A stretch of DNA of 64,000 nucleotides from contig NZ_CALPCU010000012.1 in the NCBI RefSeq assembly GCF_943193085.1, forward strand, positions 1-64,000, in the 5' to 3' direction. The position numbers and the translations under genes were made by a program. The notes under the pieces are model-generated. The model was given only the letters and a program-made list of their open reading frames with translations, was not told where the DNA came from and made no database searches. Of the stretch, positions 25,577-33,737 are shown in pieces (position 1 is the first letter of the stretch; each line of letters begins with the position of its first letter). Source of the stretch: Vermiculatibacterium agrestimuris (GTDB lineage: Bacteria; Bacillota; Clostridia; Oscillospirales; Oscillospiraceae).

Positions 25577-25636
25577 CCGGGCCGGGCGGCGGCGCAAGCC
25601 GTAAGCCCGGCTCCCGGCGGGCCGCAGAGCGGCCCA
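25577..25636 (+). other. Conserved double hairpin, element B copy
   Basis: Counterpart of 13271-13333: long stem around GCGGC-GCAA-GCCGT, then GCCGC-AGA-GCGGC. It lies eight bases after the ATPase stop and 60 before Rep. Confidence 0.75.
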
Positions 25637-25695
25637 GTCGGGAAACCTGCCCAGTATCTAATTAGGGCAGAGTTGATGTACCAGAGGAAAACAAT

Positions 25696-26667
25696 ATGGA
25701 CTACTACCGACCAATCAACACCAATGACGGCCTGACACTCTCCATAGATGGCCTCGTCATTGACTACTACATGAGCAATCCCAAAGGCCGTGACGAATTT
25801 GCCAAAATGCTTTCCACCCTTGACCTGCGCTATGCCGTCAATAGCCGTCACTGGTCAAGTCTCCGTATCGGAACATTCCGGGAAAACCTGACCTTGACCT
25901 TTGCGGACGGTAGTTCATTCTACATCGGCCTCGGTCTGAACGAGGCCAAGCCGAACTTCGGAAGAATACGCCTTGACGCAAATCCAAACCACTGTGTACG
26001 CCACCAAGTCTTTCAGATCATCTTGGGCCATCTAAATATGACGTGTAAAAAATTTCGCACAACGGTACGGCGGTTCGACCTCGCCATTGACCTCGAAGCA
26101 GACCGGGCCGATGTGGAACTACTAAAAGACCACCGGGCCTATACGGAGATCCGCAAGAGCCAGACTGACCGAACACAATATTTGGGAGGGCGCTCTACCG
26201 GGAGCCGGGTGAAAATGTATAATAAGAGCGTGGAGAGCCACTTAAACGGCCCACCGCTCACACGGTTAGAATTGACGCTTGACCCATCTGTACCATACTC
26301 AAAGATAACTTGGCCCAAGGCGTACGCAATCAAAACCAAGCAAGCCCAGCTTGACGAGCTGGCCCACCTGACCGACACAGAGCGGGCCTTGCTGGATGGT
26401 ATTCTTGCTGGAAACATTGACCTAACCCGGTTGGGCCGCAAGACCCGCCAAAAGTTGGAGCAATACATTGGGAACTATGTCCAGTGGATCACCGTTTCCC
26501 CCTCGGATTATCGGCAAATCCTCAACCACCTACGCACCTTGACGGATTACCCAAACTCCAACCTTGGCGTTGACACGGTGCTTGATACCCCGCCTCGTCC
26601 TCGTCCCTCGCTCCCTTCGTGGATAGCGGAGGCCGAACAAAGTTCTATTGACCCACTTGCCATATAA
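25696..26667 (+). CDS. Replication initiator of element B (Rep_trans-like, rolling-circle type)
   Basis: 323 residues. Segments such as RRFDLAIDLEADRADVELLK, TQYLGGRSTGSRVKMYNKS and TRLELTLDP match the layout of the replication initiation factor family (Rep_trans, including Cro-type Reps and MOBT relaxases such as NicK), with the catalytic Tyr probably in VKMYNKS. It should nick one strand to start rolling-circle replication and possibly transfer. It lacks the helicase domain that the element A Rep has. Start at the ATG after GAGGAAAACAAT. Two hairpins lie downstream (26668-26745). Confidence 0.78.
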   Translation: MDYYRPINTNDGLTLSIDGLVIDYYMSNPKGRDEFAKMLSTLDLRYAVNSRHWSSLRIGTFRENLTLTFADGSSFYIGLGLNEAKPNFGRIRLDANPNHCVRHQVFQIILGHLNMTCKKFRTTVRRFDLAIDLEADRADVELLKDHRAYTEIRKSQTDRTQYLGGRSTGSRVKMYNKSVESHLNGPPLTRLELTLDPSVPYSKITWPKAYAIKTKQAQLDELAHLTDTERALLDGILAGNIDLTRLGRKTRQKLEQYIGNYVQWITVSPSDYRQILNHLRTLTDYPNSNLGVDTVLDTPPRPRPSLPSWIAEAEQSSIDPLAI

Positions 26668-26795
26668 AAAAGAGGCGGTAAAGGTCAAGTACCGCCGGGG
26701 GATTAGCGGGGTACTCCCCGCTGTCCGCTGAAAAAGACTTTTGTATGTTAAAGTCATAGTCTCCGCCAAAACGCCATACGTTCAGAAAGGAGGCG
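26668..26795. other. Hairpins after Rep of element B
   Basis: GGCGGTA/TACCGCC (about 26673-26696) and AGCGGGG/CCCCGCT (about 26704-26721). They may end the operon; no clear T run follows. Confidence 0.45.
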
Positions 26796-26801
26796 ATGGC
26801 G

Positions 26802-27065
26802 ATGGTGGATATAAAAAAATTGGAAGAAATGGAGCGTATCAGCCGGGAGGCGGCCCCTGTCGCCCTTGCTGACCTCCTGGATGTAAAAATCACGGGGGAC
26901 ACCCCCGCCCAACGGCTGGAGAGCTATCTGGCCCAGACCCAAAACCCTTACCACGTTAGGGTAGGGCAAACCCCTGTCAGGGTATCCTTTCAGAGCGAGG
27001 CAAGCCCCCTGTCCGAAAAGTTAAAATCTCACTTTTTGTCTTTGAAAGGCGGCGATTTTAGTTGA
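26802..27065 (+). CDS. DUF6870-like small protein (87 residues)
   Basis: Starts MVDIKKLEEMERISREAAP. The segment QNPYHVRVGQTPVRVSF resembles the DUF6870 family often found next to serine recombinases in gut Clostridia elements; function unknown. AAAGGAGG fits the ATG at 26802; the in-frame ATG six bases earlier is too close to it. Stops just inside the recombinase promoter. Confidence 0.65.
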   Translation: MVDIKKLEEMERISREAAPVALADLLDVKITGDTPAQRLESYLAQTQNPYHVRVGQTPVRVSFQSEASPLSEKLKSHFLSLKGGDFS

Positions 27066-27090
27066 AAATCAGAGAAAATTATGATATAAT
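27062..27090 (+). promoter_or_regulatory. Sigma-A promoter of the element B recombinase
   Basis: TTGAAA (27062-27067), 17 bases, TATAAT (27085-27090), overlapping the end of the upstream gene. Confidence 0.75.
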
Positions 27091-27133
27091 GTATATAGAT
27101 TATAGAGGGGTGATGAAAGGAGACCCCTAAAGC

Positions 27134-28837
27134 ATGGCAAGAATCAGAAGGTCATCCATTTCCACACAGCCCGCCGGAAAGAAACACATCATCTGGCGAA
27201 TTGCGGTCTATATCCGGCTGTCCAAGGATGACGGCAACGATGAATCCCTGAGCGTCACCAACCAGCGGAAAATCATCCTGGAATTTATAGAAGATAAGTT
27301 TGGGGATGAAGATTACATTCTGGTAGACTTCTATGTGGATGATGGCCGCTCCGGCACCACCGAGGACACCCGCCCGGACTTTCAGCGCATGGTGAGCGAC
27401 ATAGCGGCGGGGAAAGTGAACTGCGTGATTTGTAAGACCCTTTCCCGCTGCTTTAGAAACTATAGCGACCAAGGGAGGTTCATAGAGCAGCTTCTTCCCG
27501 CCTACCACTGCCGCTTTATCGCTGTCAGCAATCCTCATGTAGACACCTATGCTGACCCGGATTGTACCCAGGGCATGGAAATTCCCATCAACGGCCTGAT
27601 GAATGACCGCTACGCCGCCAAGACCAGTGCCGATGTCCGCCGCACCTTTGACACCAAACGCCGCCGGGGTGAGTTCATTGGGGCTTTTGCCCCTTACGGG
27701 TATTTGAAAGACCCGGAAAACAAAAACGCCCTCGTCATTGACGAGGACACCGCCCCCATTGTCCGGGACATATACCACTGGTTTGTCCATGAGGGCATGA
27801 AGATGGAGAGTATTTCAAAGCGGCTCAACGCTTTGGGTATTCCAAATCCCAGCGCCTACAAGTACAAGATAGGGCTGACCCATAAAGACGGACACCGGGG
27901 CCGGGACAATGACGGACTATGGAACTCCAAGACGGTTCGGGACATTTTGAGAAATCAAGTCTACATCGGCAACATGGTACAGGGGCGGCAGTCCATCATC
28001 AGCTACAAAGTCCACAAGCGATATGAGACTGACCCGGAGGACTGGTATGTGGTAGAGAACACCCATGACCCCATTATTGACCGTCCCCTCTTTGACAAGG
28101 CCAAGAGCCTCATACAGAGGGACACCCGGACGGCTCCGGGGCGGCAGAACGTCTATTTGTTCTCCGGTTTCCTCCGCTGCGCCGACTGCGGCAAGGCCAT
28201 GATCCGGGGCCGCTCCAAGAACTTCACCTATTTCACCTGTCGGACATACAAGGAGAAGGGAAAGGACAAATGTACCCGGCACTCTATCCGGGGCGACGTA
28301 CTGGAGCAGGCTGTCCTTGTCACCATCCAGAAGCAGATCGAGCTTGTGGCCTCCCTGTCCGAGCTGGTGGAGGAGATCAACAACGCCCCCGTAGTCTCCA
28401 CCAAGTCCAACCGTCTGAACGCTCTTATGAGGCAGAAGACCCAGGAGCTTGACCGGGCAAACAGCCTTTTGGACGGCCTGTATATGGACATGAAGGCCGG
28501 GGACATTACCCGGGAGCAGTACCGCCGCATGAGGGAAAAGCTGGAACACCAGGCCGCCCAGCTTCGCTCCGAGGTCTCCCACATTCAGGAGGAACAGAAT
28601 GTGGCCGCCCAGGGTATCAGCACAGGCGACCCCTACCTCAACGCTTTCTTGAAGCACCGCAACATTCAAAGCCTTTCCCGTGGTCTGCTGGTGGAGCTGG
28701 TAAAATTCATTTACATTCACGAAGATGGTTCCATTGACATTGAATTTAATTTCCAAGACCAATACCGCCGTATCGTAGAGTTCGTGGAGAACAATCAGAA
28801 AGAGCTTTACGTTCTCGGCGGAAAAGCTGTCTCGTAA
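27134..28837 (+). CDS. Large serine recombinase of element B
   Basis: 567 residues. Catalytic Ser in YIRLSKDDGNDESLSV (about residues 27-42), Arg motif KTLSRCFRN, recombinase domain, zinc ribbon with CADCGKAM and FTCRTYKEKGKDKCTRH (about 352-380), coiled coil (about 425-500) and a conserved C-terminal helix. It is of a different lineage from the element A enzyme. It should cut at GTGGAGGC; its gene ends 23 bases before attR, the usual arrangement. Confidence 0.92.
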   Translation: MARIRRSSISTQPAGKKHIIWRIAVYIRLSKDDGNDESLSVTNQRKIILEFIEDKFGDEDYILVDFYVDDGRSGTTEDTRPDFQRMVSDIAAGKVNCVICKTLSRCFRNYSDQGRFIEQLLPAYHCRFIAVSNPHVDTYADPDCTQGMEIPINGLMNDRYAAKTSADVRRTFDTKRRRGEFIGAFAPYGYLKDPENKNALVIDEDTAPIVRDIYHWFVHEGMKMESISKRLNALGIPNPSAYKYKIGLTHKDGHRGRDNDGLWNSKTVRDILRNQVYIGNMVQGRQSIISYKVHKRYETDPEDWYVVENTHDPIIDRPLFDKAKSLIQRDTRTAPGRQNVYLFSGFLRCADCGKAMIRGRSKNFTYFTCRTYKEKGKDKCTRHSIRGDVLEQAVLVTIQKQIELVASLSELVEEINNAPVVSTKSNRLNALMRQKTQELDRANSLLDGLYMDMKAGDITREQYRRMREKLEHQAAQLRSEVSHIQEEQNVAAQGISTGDPYLNAFLKHRNIQSLSRGLLVELVKFIYIHEDGSIDIEFNFQDQYRRIVEFVENNQKELYVLGGKAVS

Positions 28838-28860
28838 GTTGTCTATAAATAACGGCCTCA

Positions 28861-28868
28861 GTGGAGGC
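28861..28868 (+). repeat. attR core of element B
   Basis: GTGGAGGC. It forms half of a palindrome GGCCTC-AGT-GGAGGCC (28854-28869), an inverted arrangement typical of serine-recombinase sites. Confidence 0.75.
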
Positions 28869-29253
28869 CGTGGATCCCCTGGTTCTGGGGATGAAGCTGG
28901 TGGAGCCCTGCTCCTGCGACTGCCAGTGCGCCTGCACCTGCGAGTGCGAGCTCACCGAGGTGCCCCCCTGCATCTGCTCCTGCTTCGGCAGCGACCTGGC
29001 CTTTGGCAGCGAGGGCAAGCGCCTCTATGTCTCTCTGGGCCAGTTCTCCCTGATCCGCCTGGAGCGGGACACCCAGCTGCTCATCCCCGTCTACGACTAC
29101 TGCATGCCTGAGAAGGAGTGCACCTGCGACGGCGGCAGCTGCGAGGAGGATCCCTGCGAGCTGTTCCGTCACGTGAAATTCCCCGTAGACGAGTTCTTCC
29201 CCCCCGATCACATCGAGGGCGGCAGCGGCTGCGGCTGTGGCTGCTGCGGCTGA
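28861..29253 (+). pseudogene. C-terminal part of the Cys-rich protein gene interrupted by element B
   Basis: 130 codons that continue the frame of 20148-20600. Very Cys-rich: CSCDCQCACTCECEL near its start, CICSCFGSD, CTCDGGSCEEDPC, and a terminal GCGCGCCG. It could be translated from the GTG at 28861, but it lacks a ribosome site, so it is most likely silent while element B is present. The density of Cys pairs suggests metal binding or disulphide cross-linking, for example in a spore layer; this is inference. Confidence 0.85.
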
Positions 29254-29278
29254 ATTCCAGACCCAGTTCTAAAAAAGA

Positions 29279-29313
29279 GCCCCGGCGGGAACCTACCTGG
29301 TTCCCGCCGGGGT
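29279..29313. terminator. Bidirectional terminator between the Cys-rich gene and dnaE
   Basis: CCCCGGCGGGAAC pairs with GTTCCCGCCGGGG; T-rich on one side, A-rich (six A) on the other. Confidence 0.9.
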
Positions 29314-29316
29314 TTC

Positions 29317-32300
29317 TCATTTCACTACCACGTTTTCCTTTCCAAACAGCTCCTCCATTTCCCGCACCATGGAGCTGTGAAGCTGGGCCATGGCCCCCAG
29401 CCGCTTCTTGGTATCCTCACAGTAGAAGATCACCTGGCCCTCGCCGGGGAACATGTTCAGCACCAGCCGGGCCTTCCGCATCCGGGGGTCGTCGGCGGCG
29501 GGCGTTCTCACGTAGAGCTTGCTGCCCTGCACGCTCCCGGGGGCCGCCGGCGCCTCTGCTCCCTCCTGGGGCGCCCCCAGCGGCTTGATCCGGTCACACA
29601 TGAGCTGGGGCGCCTTTTCGTCCCGAACGGAGAGCCTGCCCTCCGCCAAAAGGGCCTCACCCGCCTTCAGGTAGGAACCGCACTCCCCCAGCGTCCGGGA
29701 GAACACCAGCATCTCCATGGCCCCCGTGTCGTCCTCCAGGCCCACATAGGCCATGAGGGTGTTGTTCTTGGTGGTTTTGGTCTTGGCCGAGGCCACCACG
29801 CCCGCCAGGGTCACCCGCTGGCCGTCGGCGTAGCTCTGGGGGCCCTCCTCCCGGTCAAAGTCCGCCAGGATGGCGCCTATGGGGGCCGCCCGGTACTTCT
29901 TGACCTCCTCCCGGTAGTCGTCCATGGGGTGGCCGGTGAGGTAGAGGCCGGTGGTCTCCTTCTCCATCCGCATCAGCTCCTGCCGGGAGAACTCCGGCAG
30001 GTCGGGCAGGGGGATCTCCGGCGGGGCGGCAGTGCCGTCCTCGCCGCCAAAGAGGTCGTACTGTCCCTCGATGGTGTTCTTCCGGCTCTTGGCGATCACG
30101 TCCAGGGTCTTTTCGCTCACCGCCAGAAGCTGAGAGCGGCGGCAGCCCATGCTGTCAAAGGCCCCGCAGCGGATCAGGTTCTCCACCACCCGCTTGTTGC
30201 AGTCCTGGCCGAACATCCGGGCGCAGAAGTCGGCAAAGGAGCTGAACTGCCCCCGCTCCCTTCGCTCGGCGATGACCTGCTGGGTGAAGCCCCGGCCCAC
30301 CCCCTTCACCGCCGCCAGGCCGAAGCGGATACCCGCCTCCACGGCGGTGAAGTCGGTCTCCGACTGGTTCACATCGGGGGGCAGCAGGTCGATACCGCAG
30401 TTTTTGCACTCGGCGATATACTCCGCCACCTTCTCGCTGGAGTCCAGCACCGAGGTGAGGAGAGAGGCCATATATTCCTTGGTGTAGTGGCACTTGAACC
30501 AGGCGGTCTGATAGGCCACCACCGCGTATGCCAGGGAGTGGGCCTTGTTGAAGGCGTAGTTTGCAAAGTCGTAGATCTCGTCGTAAATGGACTGGGCCAC
30601 ATCCTCGGGGATGCCGTTGTGGATACAGCCGGCGATGTTCCGTCCCGGATCCCCGTGGAGAAAGGCCTCCCGCTCCCGCGCCACGTCCTTGGCCTTCTTC
30701 TTGCTCATGGCCCGGCGAACCATGTCCGCTTGGCCCAGGGAATAGCCCGCCAGCTTGCGGAAGATCTCAATGACCTGCTCCTGGTAGACGATGCAGCCGT
30801 AAGTGCTCTGGAGGATAGGCTCCAGCATGGGGTGCTTATAGCGCACCAGCTTGGGGTCGTGCTTGCTGGAGACGAACCGGGGGATGGAGTCCATGGGGCC
30901 GGGGCGGTAGAGGGCGATGATGGCGCAGATATCCTCAATGTCCTTGGGCTTCAGACCCACGCACACGCCCGTCATCCCCGCCGACTCCATCTGGAACACC
31001 CCGGAGGTGCGGCCCTCGGAGAGCATTTTCAGCACCTCAGGGTCGTTGTCCGGGATGCTGTCCAGGGTGAAGTCCGGCCGGGTCTTCTGCACCTGCTTCA
31101 CCGTGTCGTCCAGCACCGTCAGGTTGCGAAGGCCCAAAAAGTCCATTTTGAGAAGGCCCAGCTCCTCCAGGGTCACCATGGTGAACTGGGTCACCACCGA
31201 CTCATCGTTCTTGGCCAGGGGGACGTAGTCCTCCACCGGCAGCCGGGTGATGACCACGCCGGCGGCGTGGGTAGAGGCGTGGCGGGGCATGCCCTCGATG
31301 GCCTGGGCGGTGTCGATGAGCAGCCTGATCTGCTCGTCCTCCTCATACATGTCCCGCAGAGGCTTAGAGAGCTTCAGGGCCTCTTCCAGGGTGATATGCA
31401 GCGCCATGGGCACCTGCTTCGCCACCTGATCCACCTGGTCGTAGGGCATATTCAGCACCCGGCCCACGTCCCGTATGGCCCCCCGGGCCGCCATGGTGCC
31501 GAAGGTGACGATCTGGGCCACGTGGTCGCTTCCGTACTTGCGCCGGACGTAGTCGATGACCTCTTCTCTTCGCCGGGGGCAGAAGTCCACGTCGATATCG
31601 GGCATGGTCACCCGCTCCGGGTTCAAAAACCGCTCGAAAAACAGGCCGTATTTCATAGGGTCGATCTCGGTGATGGCCATGGCGTAGGCCACGATGCTCC
31701 CGGCGGCGGAGCCCCGCCCGGGGCCTACCGGGATGCCGTTTCGCTTGGCGTAGCCGATGAAGTCGGAGACGATGAGAAAGTAGTCCACAAACCCCATCTG
31801 CCGGATGACTCCCATCTCATACTCCAGCTGTTTTTCATACTCGGCGGGCCTGTCCGGATACCGGCGGGCAAAGCCCTCCCGGCACAGCTTCTCAAAGTAG
31901 GCGTCCGGGTCGCTCTCCCCTTCCGGCAGGTGAAACTCCGGCAGGTGGTACTTGCCGAACTCAAACTCCACCTGACACATATCGGCGATCTTCTGGGTAT
32001 TCTCCATGGCCCCCGGGTACTTGCCGAAAAGCGCCTCCATCTCCTCGGTGCTCTTGACGTACATCTCTTCCCGCTCGAAGCGCATCCGGTTGGGGTCGTC
32101 CTCGGTCTTCCCCGTTTGGATGCACATGAGGATATCCTGGGTGCGGGCGTCCTTTTTTTCAATATAGTGGGCATCGTTGGTGCACACCAGCGGGATGCCC
32201 GTCTCCTCATGGATGCGCACAAGGCCCGCGACCACGGCGGGATCGGCCTCCAGGCCGTGATCCTGAAGCTCCAGGTAGTAGTTCCCCCGGCCAAAGAGGG

Positions 32301-32787
32301 CGTCCATCTCCACAGCGTGGGCCTTGGCCCCCTCGTAGTCCCCGTTGCGGATACGCCGGGGCAGCTCCCCCGCCAGACAGGCGGACAGGCAAATAAGCCC
32401 CTCCGCCCTTGTGCGGAGAAGCTCCAGATCGATGCGGGGCTTGATGTAGAACCCCTCGGTGTAGCTCTGGCTCACCATGTGGGAGAGATTCCGGTAGCCC
32501 TCCTCGTTCTTGCACAGCAAAATGAGATGCCGCGCCTGGCTGTCCAGCTCATGGACACGGTCAAACCGGGTGCGGGGGGCCACATAGACCTCACAGCCGA
32601 TGACCGGGTGGATCCCCTCCGCCTTGCAGGCCCGGTAGAAATCAATGACGCCGTACATATTCCCGTGGTCGGTGATCGCCACGGCGGTCTGGCCCAGCTC
32701 CTTCACCCGCTTTACCAGCGCCGGGATGCGGCAGCAGCCGTCCAGCAGGGAATATTCCGTGTGGTTGTGTAAGTGGACAAAGGACAT
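29317..32787 (-). CDS. dnaE: DNA polymerase III alpha subunit (DnaE)
   Basis: Replicative polymerase of 1156 residues, the normal length for DnaE. N-terminal PHP domain (HNHTEYSLLDG at residues 7-17). Family C palm domain with the catalytic pair in PDIDVDFCPRRREEVIDY. Helix-hairpin-helix region and a C-terminal OB domain (VTLAGVVASAKTKTTKNN). In Firmicutes DnaE usually extends primers alongside PolC. Last gene of the murB-rapZ-yvcK-whiA-dnaE run, 33 bases after whiA. Confidence 0.97.
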   Translation of the reverse strand: MSFVHLHNHTEYSLLDGCCRIPALVKRVKELGQTAVAITDHGNMYGVIDFYRACKAEGIHPVIGCEVYVAPRTRFDRVHELDSQARHLILLCKNEEGYRNLSHMVSQSYTEGFYIKPRIDLELLRTRAEGLICLSACLAGELPRRIRNGDYEGAKAHAVEMDALFGRGNYYLELQDHGLEADPAVVAGLVRIHEETGIPLVCTNDAHYIEKKDARTQDILMCIQTGKTEDDPNRMRFEREEMYVKSTEEMEALFGKYPGAMENTQKIADMCQVEFEFGKYHLPEFHLPEGESDPDAYFEKLCREGFARRYPDRPAEYEKQLEYEMGVIRQMGFVDYFLIVSDFIGYAKRNGIPVGPGRGSAAGSIVAYAMAITEIDPMKYGLFFERFLNPERVTMPDIDVDFCPRRREEVIDYVRRKYGSDHVAQIVTFGTMAARGAIRDVGRVLNMPYDQVDQVAKQVPMALHITLEEALKLSKPLRDMYEEDEQIRLLIDTAQAIEGMPRHASTHAAGVVITRLPVEDYVPLAKNDESVVTQFTMVTLEELGLLKMDFLGLRNLTVLDDTVKQVQKTRPDFTLDSIPDNDPEVLKMLSEGRTSGVFQMESAGMTGVCVGLKPKDIEDICAIIALYRPGPMDSIPRFVSSKHDPKLVRYKHPMLEPILQSTYGCIVYQEQVIEIFRKLAGYSLGQADMVRRAMSKKKAKDVAREREAFLHGDPGRNIAGCIHNGIPEDVAQSIYDEIYDFANYAFNKAHSLAYAVVAYQTAWFKCHYTKEYMASLLTSVLDSSEKVAEYIAECKNCGIDLLPPDVNQSETDFTAVEAGIRFGLAAVKGVGRGFTQQVIAERRERGQFSSFADFCARMFGQDCNKRVVENLIRCGAFDSMGCRRSQLLAVSEKTLDVIAKSRKNTIEGQYDLFGGEDGTAAPPEIPLPDLPEFSRQELMRMEKETTGLYLTGHPMDDYREEVKKYRAAPIGAILADFDREEGPQSYADGQRVTLAGVVASAKTKTTKNNTLMAYVGLEDDTGAMEMLVFSRTLGECGSYLKAGEALLAEGRLSVRDEKAPQLMCDRIKPLGAPQEGAEAPAAPGSVQGSKLYVRTPAADDPRMRKARLVLNMFPGEGQVIFYCEDTKKRLGAMAQLHSSMVREMEELFGKENVVVK

Positions 32788-32820
32788 GGGTCACCCCTCC
32801 TTCTCTTTCTCTTTCGCGCC

Positions 32821-33714
32821 CTACTCCCCCGCCAATTCCGAGAGCTTTTTCAGCCGGTAGTTCAGCGAGGATTTGGTGATAGGCGGTTGACATAATTCCC
32901 CTAACTCAGTGAGGGTCAGATCCGGGTGCTCCAGGCGCAGCTTGGCCGCCTCGGAGAGCTTGGGAGGCAGCTCGTCTAAGTCCATCCGCGCCATGAGGCG
33001 GTGGATGACCTCGATCTGGGTCTGGGCGGCGTCTACCGCCTTGTCCAGATTGGCGGCGTCGCAGTTCACCCGCCGGTTCACACCCCCACGCAAGTCCTTC
33101 TCCGCCTTGGCGTTCATCAGCTCCATGGCATGGAGGGGCGCGCCGATGGCGGCCAGGAAGTCCGCGATGTCCTCGCTGCGCTTGAAGTAGGCCATGTGGT
33201 TGCCCCCCCGCCGGACGGACTTGGGCTCAAAGCCCGCCTCCCGCAGCAGGGTCATCAGTTCCCGGTTCACCGACAGGTGGGAGGTGGCCAGCTCCAGGTG
33301 ATAGCCCTTGCTTGGGTCGGTGACCGAGCCCCCCGCCAGGAAGGCCCCCCGAAAGAAGGCGGTGCGGCAGTGGGGCTCCTCCAGTACGGCGAAGTTGATA
33401 TGGTGGGCCACCGAGGAGCCGGGATCGTACCCAAACACGGCAGAGAGCGTGGAGAGCTTGTCCGCCGCCGTCAGGGAAAACACCCGCTTGCCCATCCCCT
33501 CCTCCGGAAGCCGGTCAAAGCTCACCCGGAAAGCCTTCTTAAACAGCTGGGGCAGCCGGGCGGCAAACTGCTCCGACTCCGTGACGATCCTGGCCTGCCC
33601 CTCGTCGAAGCGGTTGGCGTAAAGGAGGATGCCGTAGCACTCCGCCTGGGCGCAGCACTTCCGGGCCAGCGGCACCCGGCACAGCTCGGCTTTGGCGTCG
33701 CCGGAAAAGGACAT
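32821..33714 (-). CDS. whiA: WhiA, DNA-binding sporulation/division regulator
   Basis: 297 residues. N-terminal degenerate LAGLIDADG homing-endonuclease-like fold (FFRGAFLAGGSVTDPSKGYH) and a C-terminal HTH (LTLTELGELCQPPITKSSLN). The start at 33714 (MSFSGDAKAEL) follows GGAGGGTGGGG; the frame is open far upstream over the end of yvcK but that is a shadow. It is encoded directly after yvcK and rapZ, as across Firmicutes. Confidence 0.95.
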   Translation of the reverse strand: MSFSGDAKAELCRVPLARKCCAQAECYGILLYANRFDEGQARIVTESEQFAARLPQLFKKAFRVSFDRLPEEGMGKRVFSLTAADKLSTLSAVFGYDPGSSVAHHINFAVLEEPHCRTAFFRGAFLAGGSVTDPSKGYHLELATSHLSVNRELMTLLREAGFEPKSVRRGGNHMAYFKRSEDIADFLAAIGAPLHAMELMNAKAEKDLRGGVNRRVNCDAANLDKAVDAAQTQIEVIHRLMARMDLDELPPKLSEAAKLRLEHPDLTLTELGELCQPPITKSSLNYRLKKLSELAGE

Positions 33715-33737
33715 ATTCCCCACCCTCCTTCTCTTGT

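Larger units (their letters stand above)
20601..28868. mobile_element. Element B: integrative mobilizable element with Rep_trans-like initiator, inserted in a Cys-rich gene
   Basis: 8260 bases between two copies of GTGGAGGC (20601-20608 and 28861-28868). Contents are a conserved structured block, an XRE gene, a secreted leucine-rich-repeat protein, a second XRE gene, a 113-residue protein, a membrane protein, an FtsK/TcpA-like ATPase, a conserved double hairpin, Rep, an 87-residue protein and a serine recombinase. Insertion is exact: the host gene stays in frame across the junction. The backbone order equals that of element A. Confidence 0.88.

Noticed and set aside
29377..32772. A 1131-codon open frame antisense to dnaE, and similar long antisense frames (86-1339, 2700-4109, 40374-42308, 44157-46172, 56709-58244)
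   Set aside because: They mirror well-recognised genes codon for codon, show no domain, and arise because GC-rich third positions remove stops from the opposite strand.
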